This document shows positions 38,401 to 51,679 of a DNA stretch of 64,000 bases, one piece after another. The stretch is from Osedax fenrisi (lineage: Eukaryota; Annelida; Polychaeta; Sabellida; Siboglinidae). Location of the stretch: positions 32,727,007 to 32,791,006 of the forward strand of contig OZ025240.1 in the NCBI GenBank assembly GCA_964019155.1. The letters run 5' to 3'. The translations under genes were made by a program, and so were the position numbers. The first letter of the stretch is position 1; each line of letters begins with the position of its first letter. The notes beneath the pieces were generated by a model, which did no database searches, had not been told where the DNA came from, and saw only the letters and a list, made by a program, of their open reading frames with translations.

Positions 38401-40755
38401 TACCGGTGCTGCGGCTAAAAAGGATTTCATCCATTAGAAGGAATGATGACACTATTATTCAAACTCTTCCCGATAGTGTTATTCTAAAATGGTCTACACC
38501 TCGAGTATACGATGAATACACGTTTATTGATAACACCTCCATAAATAAATATCATTCAATATATTTATTTAATTCTGTCGATGGCAAGGGTTTAGAATTA
38601 GGCACGCATAGTCATTTTATTAATAATTGGATAACTTCTCCTATAAAGATGTTTTCTGGTCACGATTTTGTAGATATGGTAAAGCTAAAGCACGGTCTAC
38701 TATATACACATTACAGATGTAAACGTATGTTTCCAAGTTTAAATACAAACTGTTTAAGGCGAGGGTGTAATTATAAATATGACTGCCTAAATCATATTAT
38801 GCAGACCTGTAGATTTAATTATAATAACATTATTCACAGGCATAATTATGTTAACGCTCTTTTAATCACTCTACTTAATAAGTACAAATTTACAACTATA
38901 CTGGAACCACACATACGAACACAACTTGGCTTACGCAAACCTGACTTACTGGCTTACCGAAATGACATTGTTTATATTATAGATACGCAAATCTCAACTG
39001 ATACAATAGATACCGATACTAATTACCGACACAAAACTGACTACTATAACAAACCTGAAATACTCTCCTACGCAAAACAACTTACTGGTGCAAAGCAGGC
39101 TAAACTAAGTGCCTCTTGTTGGAACTGGCGTGGTATACCCTCATCCCTAACGTCTAAAGACCTATATTCGTTAGGCCTGAGGAAGCATGATATTACGCTA
39201 CTCAGTATTCGTGTCATGACAGGCAGTCTAAATATTTATCGCAAATACTGCTGCAATGGATTATTGTAATATCCTTAATTACCTGGCCTCTCCCTTGCCT
39301 ACTTCGTCATATTTTTATTAATATGTTTTCGCTAATAAATGGGATAATTGGCTCTGGTTATTAACTAACCATTGTCCGAAAAAAAAAAAAATATATATAT
39401 ATATAATAAAACAATTGATATATGAGAACTAAACTATTAACTATTATTACATTAATAAACAACAACATGAGAAATTACATAACAGTATCATCATTAATTA
39501 CTTTTAGGGAAAATGGTATTTAGAAGATCCAACAGGAGTCGTCCCCCTCGATTTATCAACAACAATATCCTTTTACTATCTTTGATGACCTCATTAATGT
39601 GTATTCGGTGTATTCATTATACCATATATAATTATTTTTGTCCATAAGCAAATGTCTTAGTTTTGAATAAATATAGTTATAGCTATATATATATAGCAAC
39701 TTCGGTATATAACTCAGTATTAGTATAATTGTTATTAGTATTCCTTAATAAAGATCATCACAATTTCCATGCCGGTTTACTTTCGGAGAACTGTTTTGTG
39801 CTGGCGGAAGGCTGCTACGAAGATAGCGTTTTTCAGATTAATGCGTTTGGATTCGCACCTCCGGAAACTTCCGCAGTATCCAGGTGTTGTATATTTAGAC
39901 TAGTTTGCATCTATTATAAATCTATATAATAACATTGATATGTGGATAATTAATTTTTATATTTAGTTATTCATTATTATATAAGTTATCAGTGAAATGA
40001 TTGTCATATTTAAATATGACACTTTTTCCAACTTTAAATACAATTTGTTACTTTATATATTCAAAATAATCACTCCTATATTATATAACCATGCTATATA
40101 GCTTATGCTAATATATCATTATTTACATTTATTGTAGAAGTGTAATACAAAATATAATAGATATTATTAAATAATAATATTAATAACTCATTAACATATA
40201 ATGATAATACTAACATTACGTATAAATATGATTTATAATCAATTACATTACTTATTCACTATTAAAGTATACATATTTAAGCATTACATTAATATTAATA
40301 GTAATATTTAAATATGTAATACGTGATGTACTATAATATGTTATATAATTAAATATATATATTATAATTTTATTTATATTATGGTTTTAACCATTTAGCA
40401 GGATGTTCTATTTTATAATACATTTATTATATATTATATTAATTCGTATATATAAACATATATTGTTATTGTTATTTTTATTTGGTGGAGTCCTTTCATC
40501 CCATCCAGGAACTTAGATGAAGTTTTCACTTATAACCATATATGGCTCTAATGTCCCTTCGAAGCCGCTCTCATGTTAAGGCATCCATGGTTTTAACGAG
40601 AGCCGATCATTTATTTATACACAATTATATAAGATCACTTCTAAATAATATTTTAAGACCCATTTTATAAAATTAATTAATGGTCCTGACGAGGGTCGAA
40701 CCTGTGTCCTACTGCTTGTGTGTCTGACGCCTTAGCCACTGAGCCACACAGGCAG

Positions 40756-40795
<40 letters not shown>

Positions 40796-40849
40796 ATATT
40801 TTATATATATATATTTTAGTGCTAATAAACTCAATATCATCATCATCAT

Positions 40850-40900
<51 letters not shown>

Positions 40901-42282
40901 TGTACAAATATTTTAAAATTTTAACTTAATAATGATTGAAATATAATTTGAAGTTATACATTTGAAAATGTTATTATAATATTACAGAAAATTCTTTGAA
41001 TCGCTGAATTATTTTGGAGGTGCTGATGCAATCACCAGAAAAAGATTGGAGAAACAAACCATGGGGGAAGACGACATGCTTGTGTTCCTGTCGGACGTGT
41101 GGCTCGATCAAGTCAAAGTTTACACATGTTCATTATATATTTAGAAGTATTCCCCACAAATTATATATATATATATATATATATTTTAATAAATTAATAT
41201 TATAGAATTTTAATCTACGTCCTTTTTCACATCCATAACATGCGGGTACATATATTTGTATATGTGTACCGTATGTATATCTATTAAATAGATCCTATTT
41301 ACATATACCCAGTCTGAGTAATAAATATGAACCAACGTACCCAATGCTACGTGTGAAAGGCTGGGTATATACCTACACTGGGTACATACCGACATTCACG
41401 CGCTAAATAATCTACCCAGATATTATGTTACGAATGACTGTAGTTATATAGTTCATAGTTAACTAGTAATACTTCGAGAAACTATGTCAGAATTAATTTG
41501 CAAACCCTAGCATTATCATATATGTGTGAGAACGGTCTATATTTATTATATATATATATTAAATATATAATTATGCATTATATATTAATTATTGATATTT
41601 CAATATTGATAAAACTTAGTAAAATATAATTAAATATGTCATTATAACACATGTATATTTAGGTAATGGAGAAATTGCGAGTTTTATTCATTGGTTATTC
41701 TGAGATCAAACCGGTTTGTTTCATCTTTTGTGGAAATTTCCTTTCAAATAATTCCGGCCACAGAAGTTTAATACAATTAAAGGGTTACGTTTTAGCATTA
41801 TATAAATATTTTACATTGACATCTCTTACATTAATATAATATAATGATTAAAGCGCCGTCTACTTGCGTATCCATATGTATATACGTATACGTAATACAC
41901 ATGTAGATAATCGAGTGAAATAGCGCACTCCATCTTAAAAGTTGTATTTTTTCTGCTGCAATTGAAAAATATTCTAATTATATGTGAATTATAATTCTAT
42001 TGTATGAGACACTTTACGACAGTGGCGAGGAAAACACGTGCACGAGAACAGATGCACTAACATTTACCTTCGTGTATCAATCAATTTGTAAACTATTTAA
42101 AATATAAATAACAAAATGTCATCTTGCTTCGTAATTATGTTAAAATATCTTTAAATATTATCCGACAAATATTTCCTAAACGAATATTAAAACAATAATG
42201 TTTTATATTCATAGTTACTAACAATATTCTAAAATTTAGATTCTACATTTATATACAATGTTTGTTATATTTAATTTATAAT

Positions 42283-42315
<33 letters not shown>

Positions 42316-43247
42316 TTCTATAGTAAATTTGATAATATATAAAATATATAATAATTAATAGAATAATTAATAGAATAATAATTCATATATAATAATATAA
42401 TTACCCCAAAATAGTTTACGAAAATAAAATTACTATTAATTTCTAAATATAGAATCAACTAATATATTTTTTAAATTGTACTTATAATATTATTAAACTT
42501 ATATAACTTATATATATTTTACAGAATATTTTTTGAGTTTAGCAAATTTAATTAAAGAATTCCCAGAAATGGCAGAAAAATCCAAATTTATTTTTATACC
42601 TGGACCAAATGATCCAGGCTTGGGACAAATATTTCCTAGGTTAATAATAATAATGTCAATAATGTCAATAAGTATATACCATTACAAGTATATCACAAGT
42701 ATCGCATTCATTTTATATAATATGATCCTCAATTATGTCAAGTATACAGATCTTATTATAAATGTCGGTGCCACTGAATATATGCCTATATTCATAGTAT
42801 TATTATTATTATATTTCACTATTAAATTATCACGTACGTTAGCACCACACAACGGTGATACACGTGCACATTAACACCCGCTCTCTCTCTACGCCCAGAC
42901 CACCGCTACCCGCCTCTATAACCGGCCCGTTCCTGAAGGTCATACCTAACGCGACCTTCACGTCTAATCCGTGTCGTATCCAGTACTACAGCCGCGAGAT
43001 CGTGATCATGAGAGACGACATCGTACAGAAGCTGTGCCGTAACTGCGTCCGATTCCCCGACGATCAGGATATTCCACTACACGTTTATATGTGTAGCGTA
43101 TACGCGGGCATGTTTACCTACGCGCTTATATGTGCCTATACTTGTAAGCGCATTCTTACGCTCGTCTCGCTACATGTTTGCACGCGTGTATGTGTACGCG
43201 TGCATGTCCTATAGGATAATATGCATGTACGCATGCTTATCAAATAA

Positions 43248-43279
<32 letters not shown>

Positions 43280-44167
43280 CTAAATTCAATATATAGATAG
43301 TATAATCATACATTTATAGCCCCAAACATATCGTTAATAATATAAATTAGTGATAAATTGTATTACGCTATAAATATTCAATAAACGATACTCGCATATA
43401 TAAGTTATCGGATGCAAGCGAGCAGACATTATAGCTTAGCATTCCCATTGTAGTTTACGAAGACGATAGTATCGCAAGGTCACCTTGCCCCGTTGCCGTT
43501 ACACGTGCGCCCTATCTACTGGCAACACGACTCCAGTATGCGCGTGTACCCGTTACCAGATCTCATCGTAGCCGCGGACAGCTATAACCACTACTCTCGT
43601 ACGCATTGTCAGTGTCTCGTCGTCAATCCGGTTAGTTCTAGTTATTATTATTATTGATTGACTTACATTTTTATTTGTACTGTTATTTTTTTTCTTTTAT
43701 TTTTCCCGTTATTTTCTCTTATTTTGTTACGGTTACCATATTTTCACTACTATATATTAATATATATTTTGATTACTATTATAAGTTAATATATTGATCA
43801 ATATGATTAATTTAATGTGTGCCTAGATATAAATCTTATATGATAACTAGAAAAATATGTATTATTATATTTAATGTTAATTTAAATTTCTTTAAATGTA
43901 ACAAATATTATAATTTATATTATTAAATCATTTTATTTGCATTAATAATATTTAATATATTTTGTATTAAAATGAGATTTTTAACCGATATATGATTTAA
44001 AATCTTATACTAATAAGTTATTATAATGATATATAATATAATATAATTATATCATTATAATAAAATATATTTCTATTCAACAGGGTTGTCTACCAATGAA
44101 TGACTTCTCGTTTAAAGTGTACTATCCATCTAATAATCATATTGAAGAATGCAAAATTATTGAATAA
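28309..44167 (+). CDS. POLE2: DNA polymerase epsilon subunit 2 (B subunit)
   Basis: Non-catalytic B subunit of the leading-strand replicase Pol epsilon. Fifteen exons join in phase to 515 residues (human 527): 28309-28370, 33823-33923, 34820-34906, 35245-35286, 35713-35825, 36194-36262, 37199-37282, 39508-39564, 39762-39883, 40988-41117, 41663-41783, 42525-42639, 42899-43082, 43454-43630, 44084-44167. Residues 1 to about 75 form the N-terminal helical domain; RHDLFTP and LGSSARIGDVIVLGMLTQL (around 140-186) lead into the OB fold with FVLAEG and INAFGF; VFLSDVWLD, CGNF, IPGPNDPGLG, NPCRIQYYSREI, CRNCVRF, VSQGHLAPLPL and FKVYYPSN make up the inactive calcineurin-like phosphoesterase domain. The acceptor of exon 5 is uncertain (35713 or 35701, both in phase). 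Intron 8 is an AT-AC U12-type intron. Exons 13 and 14 are GC-rich. The window shows a full gene with no break; an AATAAA overlaps the stop codon (44163-44168). Confidence 0.95.
28681..29698. mobile_element. hAT-like MITE with GATCACGATC arrays
   Basis: Perfect 13-bp TIRs CAGTGATGGGCAT and ATGCCCATCACTG. Both subterminal zones (28705-28890, 29530-29690) are crowded with GATCACGATC-like motifs in both orientations. No clear target duplication remains and no coding frame is present. POLE2 intron 1, 311 bp after exon 1. Confidence 0.78.
30024..30375. mobile_element. hAT-like element, one-ended fragment
   Basis: Begins CAGTGTTCATTCTAG and matches the reverse complement of the right end of the 9131-11885 element (11885 back to about 11535), then stops at a (TA)n tract. 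Single-ended remnant in POLE2 intron 1. Confidence 0.7.
30399..31837. mobile_element. hAT-like element, diverged 1.4-kb copy
   Basis: The left end (CAGTAGTGTTAATGTTAGAG) and following GTGCCCTAA block match 9131 onward; the right end CTAGAGTGAACACTG (31823-31837) matches 11871-11885. The interior is diverged, and 30720-31105 is an insertion homologous to 26760-27150, so a smaller MITE is nested in it. POLE2 intron 1. Confidence 0.7.
31838..32400 (-). mobile_element. LINE 3'-end fragment with (ATG)n tail
   Basis: A trinucleotide tract (ATG)n at 31838-31877 is followed by GTTTATTAGACAC, similar to the start of the LINE 3' end at 12367 (TTTATTTAGACA). Reading the minus strand near 32250-32290 gives degenerate MEFPPTIRYIRSHKRF, resembling the WNxLPxxIR block that ends LINE ORF2s. 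This is a short, decayed, 5'-truncated copy in POLE2 intron 1, abutting the end of a hAT-like element. Confidence 0.55.
32513..32606. repeat. Near-perfect 94-bp palindrome
   Basis: Two arms of about 45 bp (ATCGTTTAGCATTAG at the outside, CATTCATTATAATGAATG at the centre, centre near 32559/32560) pair with only a few mismatches and no loop. It follows a run of GCAGTCTCAGTCTC-like motifs (32417-32505). POLE2 intron 1. Confidence 0.8.
34163..34658. mobile_element. MITE with GCGAAG-type TIRs
   Basis: A 24-bp perfect inverted repeat, core TATTTTGCGAAGCAAAGA, bounds about 495 bp of AT-rich DNA in POLE2 intron 2. Same family as 26697-27157, and a related motif occurs near 54190-54225. Confidence 0.75.
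35347..35404. repeat. (CT)n microsatellite
   Basis: Interrupted CT dinucleotide run in POLE2 intron 4. Confidence 0.9.
36340..37187. repeat. 12-bp minisatellite (CCACTATAATAA), about 70 copies, in POLE2 intron 6
   Basis: Nearly perfect CCACTATAATAA units fill most of intron 6 (36263-37198) and stop about 11 nt before the exon 7 acceptor. CTACTATAATAA variants recur at 36349, 36493, 36601, 36721, 36889, 36973 and 37057, and CCACTGTAATAA at 36571 and 36859, placing higher-order duplication (for example 288 bp). The two long minus-strand frames through it, repeating VVII or SGYY, are artefacts. Confidence 0.95.
37683..39391 (+). mobile_element. R2-clade LINE with restriction-like endonuclease, 5'-truncated
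   Basis: Open frame 37683-39269 (528 residues), then a 3' UTR and an A-run at 39379-39391. It starts inside the RT at RGVKQGDPMSPALFN (16-30), followed by catalytic FADD (57-60). Downstream is the R2-type zinc knuckle C357-x4-C362-x8-H371-x4-C376, then the restriction-like endonuclease with P420-D421 and D434 (KPDL...VYIID). This RT-CCHC-RLE order defines the R2 superclade, unlike the APE-type LINEs nearby. The N-terminal DNA-binding region and the first RT blocks are missing, so it is a 5'-truncated copy. It sits in sense in POLE2 intron 7, not in ribosomal DNA. The remaining frame has no stop in 528 codons, suggesting recent insertion. Confidence 0.92.
39565..39761 (+). other. POLE2: U12-type AT-AC intron (POLE2 intron 8)
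   Basis: The intron begins ATATCCTTT exactly after ...LDLSTT, ends in AC at 39760-39761, and carries TTCCTTAAT at 39741-39749, a match to the U12 branch-site consensus, with the likely branch A about 13 nt from the 3' splice site. Joining 39564 to 39762 keeps the frame and gives the continuous POLE2 sequence STTNFHAGLL. No GT-AG pair gives an in-phase alternative. Its length is 197 bp. It implies a functioning minor spliceosome in this organism. Confidence 0.93.
40462..40755 (-). mobile_element. tRNA-derived SINE, full-length copy
   Basis: On the minus strand the head carries pol III boxes: box A TGGCTCAGTGG (40746-40736) and box B GGTTCGACCC (40702-40693), followed by a shared body and a tail of TAACAA-like repeats at 40462-40478. 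A second copy at 54752-55064 matches over its whole length and a third partial one lies at 51490-51675. Located in POLE2 intron 9, antisense to the gene. Confidence 0.9.
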
Positions 44168-46465
44168 AATATTAATCGTTTACTTATTTAATAAATTTAT
44201 TTTAATTTTAATAATTAATATTTAACTGTTATTACATTTAAAAAATGTTATATTATTGAAGGAGAAAGAAATCACTGTAATAGTTGTTGATTAGGTTATC
44301 TACTTTAAAGTTAACTGCTATATCATTACATCATAGTTTATGAACAATTCATTTAGATGATTTTTATACTAGTTTTATTAGTAATTTCTATTTAAAAAAC
44401 CATGGAAAGTTTTAAATAATATAGTTAGATATATAATATAATATAATAATTTCCTTGCAAATATATAATATATAAATAATGTTATTAAATTATTAATTAA
44501 TTTTTAAGCAAATTTACAATCGAAAGTATAAAGTTGAAATATTTTCTAACGGCAATGAATCCGTTATTGAAATAATTAAGAATAATATTACTTAAGAATA
44601 AACACTTTTTTTGTTACTATTAAATAACAATAACAATATATATATATTTATGAATAATAAGAGAATTGAAATATGTTTAATATTTGTTTACAACTTGAAA
44701 TAAATAGAAAACTTTATTACCTGTAGTAATAATTATTAACTATATATTTTCATAGTTAACTTAACCTTATATAAAATGATAATAATACATTTATTGAATT
44801 TAAAAGTTAATGGTATCATACATAATAATTTATTTGTTTCATAATGTACGAGTCATAGATAAACATTACACTGTAATGAAATTTTGATAACAAAAAAGAA
44901 AATATTACAATTTATTAGTTTATATTTATGAGAACATTTAAATGTAGATATGATATAAGAAACAGTATAATGAATTTCATTATTTATTATTTATGAATTA
45001 TCATGTATACAGTATATATATTATAATATAAAAAAAATCTCATTAAGTTATTTTGTATATAATTATTCTTTATATTTATGATAACAAATACACCTTCCAC
45101 AATCTTATGTTATTCCTTGGAGTTATGTTAATAAACTCATTTTTACCTCGCAATAAAATCACTATCGATGAAGTCTAAATATATGTGACGCCATGAGAGT
45201 AGCAACAGATCGAGAAAAATTGAGGACAATTATGAGAGATTCATCAGCGCCCCTACGGCTCAACGCTACGGGATAGGTAATCAGGTAATGTATATAATTG
45301 GATATCATCGAAATTGTGTTAATATTGTATGTATTTAATATGGAATTAATATCGGATGTGTATATATTGACAAGTTTAAGGCCCAATACAAGTAGCTCAT
45401 ATTGCAGTACAGTTATAGGTGTTGTTTGTTTTATTGAATCCTATAGTGAATGTTCTTTTGGTTAAGTATGACCGCGGTATTAATGATATTATTGTTATGT
45501 GGTTTATCCCGATATATTTTAGTTTTGAGTAAAGTATTTTAGAATGTAGGTAAACCTACTAAATAATGAAATTGTAATTAGATTTTCAACAAAAATTGGA
45601 GTAAGGCAAGTTTTTGTTCTTCTCGAGTATACTTACTAGTATACTATATATGTTTAGAGGCAATAATGCAGAATCACTGATAACGTAGGTATACAGTGAT
45701 AAGTCATATATCAAAGATTTCCATATGAAATCTAACATTTAGAAATCTACGATTTGATAACGATATAGACTGTATGAAGGTTTAATGCAAAACTACAAGA
45801 CTCGATAAGCTTACTTCAATCAACGTATGGAAGTAGGATACATCTCAACTATGCAGGTCCATATTAATATGTATGGATAATCTCTATTAAAAGTAGAAAG
45901 TTTTAAGTTTTTGTCGCAACACTAACAGTTAAAGGAAATAGTAATATAGAGATACAATTTAATTGGCTACAGCTATACTAACGAGATTATAATAAAAAGA
46001 GTAAACATAGAGAGATTAAAAACTTAAAGTTAAACTATCATTCTTTCATGTTCTCCTATAGGTATATGGCTGCGAAACTCGACGAGTTTATAAAATTAAA
46101 AGAAGTAAATAATGCACTAGAAAGTGAAGCGCATAGAAGGCTAATATGACATATCACCAACGAAATAATCTTGATTTGTAGATAATATAATCATTAATAG
46201 GTAATTATAATTTACCTACTAATTCTAATTCGTTATTTTCTTCTACGTATTCTACTTTTTCTACATATACGAATCTTTATTAGGGAAAATTAATATAATA
46301 AATACACTTTATCAATAAATGGTCAACATTTTATTACTCAATATTTGTATTCAAAAATTACACTATATTTATAGGTTTATCATATGATTATAGATAGGTT
46401 TATAGATAGTACTATTATTGTGATTTTAACATTTTAATTAATCTTTTTCAAAGATAACGGGGGTT
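44168..46465. other. Region downstream of POLE2
   Basis: No gene recognised. AT-rich; contains the two small LINE-like relics near 45.2 and 46.1 kb. Confidence 0.6.
45190..45255 (+). pseudogene. Possible LINE C-terminal relic
   Basis: Plus-strand frame reads ATDREKLRTIMRDSSAP and stops soon after; this resembles the ATDRxxWR block near the end of some LINE ORF2s. A second relic, YGCETRRVYKIKRSK, is at about 46070-46115 and resembles the LYGCETW block. Their order is reversed relative to an intact element, so they are separate fragments. Confidence 0.35.
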
Positions 46466-47210
46466 TAAATAATCGGTACTCATGTTAGAATACGAACACC
46501 CTATGTTTTAATACGGACACCCTATATACAACTAGGATAAACTATATAGTATTGATGAACCAATCAGATAAATTAAAATGACACTATTTATAATTAATTT
46601 TATGAATAATATAATATAATTTAATTAGTAATAAATCTATTAATTTTTATTTTATATTAATTAATGATTAATAATTACAAGTAAAGTATTTAAATAATAA
46701 TATGTTTAGATATAGCGATTTGTGGTATTAATATTATACGAAACACGATTTTTATTAAAATCAGAATAGTTTATACGCTGCGCGATGATTGGTTATAAGG
46801 TGTTCGTATTAAGACATCTAGAGTGTCCATATTAGGAACTAATATGACCTCTAGATATATGCTTATAACTTGATGAATATTTGATTGAAATCATATTTGA
46901 TATGAACAAATATATAAATTATGTATATAATGTTTATAATGCATTAGTTTTTAATAATATATTGTTATGTGTTATATCGATACATTTGTATATTTTTGAA
47001 AAGGTTTTAAGTTGAATTTTTTTTTATAAATTTAAAAACGTAATACAAAAATCAGTTTATTTGATATATCAGCATTATTTTGAATAATTAAAAAATAAAA
47101 TATAATTATTTAGACTATTTATATAATTCTGAATATTTTATTCAATTCAAATTTTTTGTATGATGAATGGTTTCTGAAATACAGAGAGTGTCCGTATTCG
47201 GTTACTTTAC
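46466..47210. mobile_element. Decayed TIR element with AATACGGACAC motifs
   Basis: Variants of AATACGGACAC occur near the left end (46490-46525), in the middle (46798-46835, inverted) and at the right end (47184-47200). The right 45 bp match the plus-strand sequence at 63934-64000 in inverted orientation, showing they are the same family. Boundaries approximate. Confidence 0.5.
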
Positions 47211-47219
47211 ACTACTTAC

Positions 47220-48532
<1,313 letters not shown>

Positions 48533-48636
48533 TTAAAGGAGTATATCGCATAGGCCTAATTATAGCATTTCATATAATAATAATAATAATATATGATGAT
48601 ATTAAATTAAACTAAAACTATAATTAAAATAAACAG

Positions 48637-49581
48637 TAGGGAGATTCTCCGATTACCGACCCCTAAATGATTATTTATAATAACTCAATATTAAATATAT
48701 TTATTTGAAATGTTGTAAGTAGGGTAATATTATGGCAATGAATAATGTGGCTCTTTTAAATTGTTGATATAATTATATTGACAAGAATAAACAAGGGGTC
48801 GGTAATCGGATACATGTGCCTAATACCGACCCCTTCTCCTATTAAATACCCCCTAAAATAATCGTGGTACATATAATTTTAGTATTATAATATACAATAA
48901 AAATAGTAGATATACATAAATATAATTAATTATAACATTCACGCAATTTATTTTTTATTGAATTTATGTCTTTATAGTAATTTTATTAAAATATTGTATA
49001 TTATTATTTAATATTTATTTATTAATCAGTATGTATATAATCAACGGGAATCATGAATCCTAATTCTATATCAATGATACATAAACAACTTACGACATAT
49101 TTTAAGGTAAAATATGGATCTATTTTAATTGGATATTATAAATCACATGTGGTCGGTATTAGGGTAATTTAAGGGGTCGGTAATAGTAAAATCATATGGG
49201 TTTCTATAATTAATATATATTGGTTATGTATTATTCAAATTAAATTAATAGTTATAAAAATGTTATTGATCTACAATATTATGCACAAAATTAAGTTTTC
49301 TTTTAACTAATAAAGTATTTACAGTGATTTTAAAAAAGTTGTTATTCAAATATTTAAATAGTAAAAATAGAATATTTCATTTTATCAAATAACAATTATA
49401 GGATTAAATATTTCTTAAAACTAAATACTTTTACATAATTATCATTAAATTACTAACAGTTCATCTATATAGAATTTGTTGATATCTCTTATATATAATA
49501 TATATATATATAACTATAGTTACTGAGATACGAGATGGGTCGGTATTAGGAGGGGGTTAGTAATTGGAGACTTTCCCCTAT
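48637..49581. mobile_element. TIR element with GGTCGGTAAT motifs
   Basis: The left end TAGGGAGATTCTCCGATTAC and the right end, read on the minus strand as TAGGGGAAAGTCTCCAATTA, form imperfect TIRs next to TA. GGTCGGTAAT / ATTACCGACC motifs recur near both ends and at 48797, 49151 and 49174. No coding frame. Confidence 0.65.
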
Positions 49582-50043
49582 ACCCAATTAATATTAAGTA
49601 TGTATTTAAATATTTAAATACAATTTTAAAAATAAGAAGTTATAATTGAAATTATGATAATTAAACATCCTATTAACATAGCCTATTATAATTATTACAT
49701 ATAATATAATTAAAAATAAACAATAAACTAATAGGAAGTGTATATATATGTATAGATCTATTATAAATAAGAGTTGTGGTGTTATATTTATCGGTATAAC
49801 AGTCATTAAGCTGCGCATGTTGTAATAATCTACCATATCGAATATAGTATGTTATAGTATAGGGTATAGTATACCCTACATACGCAATACCAAGCTTCAC
49901 TCCAGATTGTAGTATACTACGACCTATATATAATGATAATACGTGATATACCTACTCCATCTAATGCCCATGTACATGTGTATATAATATCACAACCTAT
50001 GTGTTTTAATAGATGGTATCTTTACTGTAGATAGTATCTATTA

Positions 50044-50282
50044 AGGGGTTATCCCACTACCAGTATTTCCGTAAATAATGTGCGTAAATATTTGCTAGAA
50101 AGTAAATTTCTAGAAAGTTAACTATAATTCTAGTGGGATACCCTCTTACTTTCCGGCAAATTGCCGGAAATATAGTAACTTTAAAGGGAGTTTCCCACTA
50201 CAACTTTCTAGAAAATCACTTTCTAGCAAACATTTCCGAACACTATTTCCGAAATACTGATATTGGGATACCCCCTTTAGAT
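50044..50282. mobile_element. Palindromic MITE with GGGGTATCCCA ends
   Basis: Left end TTAAGGGGTTATCCCACTA mirrors the right end (GGGATACCCCCTTTA). The two halves are inverted copies along most of their length, with CTAGAAAGT and TTTCCGGCAAATTGCCGGAAA at corresponding and central places. The left TTAA is kept; the right one reads TTTA, so a TTAA-type element is possible. Confidence 0.7.
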
Positions 50283-50966
50283 AAACCTTGTAATGATTAT
50301 TGCAGATTATACACTCTTTGTTTTAACATTAACAGATTAGTTTATAATCTAGCATAACTATATTAAAAGCATTGTATGATTACATAACATAGGTAGTTTC
50401 CTATTGGTAGTTTCACCTATTACTTGCTTATAAAACATATACAGGTAGATGTAAAAGTAATACTACCATTAACTCTCTCTATAGATATATCATAAGTTGT
50501 AATGTCTGCCTATTATACACTACAATATATTAATTAAGTTATATTAAAGTAACAATTATCAGCGAGTATTTATTTCTATACCTCGTATATATATATGTGT
50601 ATTTATTAATCATTTTAATATATTATATATATATATATAATATATAGTAACAAAGCATGTCTTATAGCACATAATATATATATGTTATACAGATATTGAG
50701 TATACTTATACATACGTATACATTATAATGTTCACATAGGCTTGGTACTACTGTAATACATTCTATGTATATATTTCCTATGTATACGCGGCGACCTCTT
50801 TGCGCATACTGATACTTAACAATAATAGTAAAAGCTTATAAGTAAAGTAATATGAACTTTTTCTTCTTCATTTGGTATTTACAAGTATATATACTTTATA
50901 TACATATATGTTTGTCGAATTTATATTAATATAGTATAACAAACTACATAAGAATATAAATATCAA

Positions 50967-51007
<41 letters not shown>

Positions 51008-51489
51008 CTAGTTAATTACCTCCACTGGTAGTATATATATATAAGTCACATATGTATACATATTATATTATGTATTAACAAATATATCTTCTCCCCACTT
51101 TTAATTATTTATTTTAAAATATATATTTTGTATATTCTATATTTTATTTTATATATGTTGAGTTATTTGTATATATTTATGAAAACATTTCTCATAGGTA
51201 CTTTTTTTTAGCGCGATATATAAATACAATACCATATATAGTGATATATCATAAACTTACACAACTTATCTATTAAACTTATCTCTTTAACCAATATTAA
51301 AAAATAAATTTATTTTTTCATCAAATATTTTTTTAAATATAAATATAAATATGTGTTTTATACATATCATATAGTAATATACATAATCTAAACGTATTCA
51401 ATTAATATAAATTAATATGTATTTAAAATATAATATATATATATATATATATATTTTTTATTAATATTATATCTACCTATATCGTATTT

Positions 51490-51675
51490 ATTATTTGTTA
51501 ATGTTATTTTGGTGGAGTCCCGTCCATGTTAAGTTTTCGAATCAAATGACTTGATAATGTCCATTCGAAGTATTAATGAGAGCCGATCATTTTGTATATA
51601 TAATTATATAAATAACTTATAACTAGCATTTTATTATTGAGTACTATTTAACACCTATATTATGGGTCCGGATGC
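51490..51675 (-). mobile_element. tRNA-derived SINE, truncated and diverged copy
   Basis: Shares GGTGGAGTCC, the GAGAGCCGATCATTT block and the end of the body (GGGTCCGGA) with the two full copies, in the same order and orientation. The tRNA-like head with boxes A and B is absent, so this is a 5'-truncated copy. Confidence 0.75.
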
Positions 51676-51679
51676 AGTT

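Noticed and set aside
40693..40746. Genuine tRNA gene
   Set aside because: Boxes A and B are present, but the sequence continues into a shared body and tail and recurs at 54.8 kb, so it is the head of a SINE.
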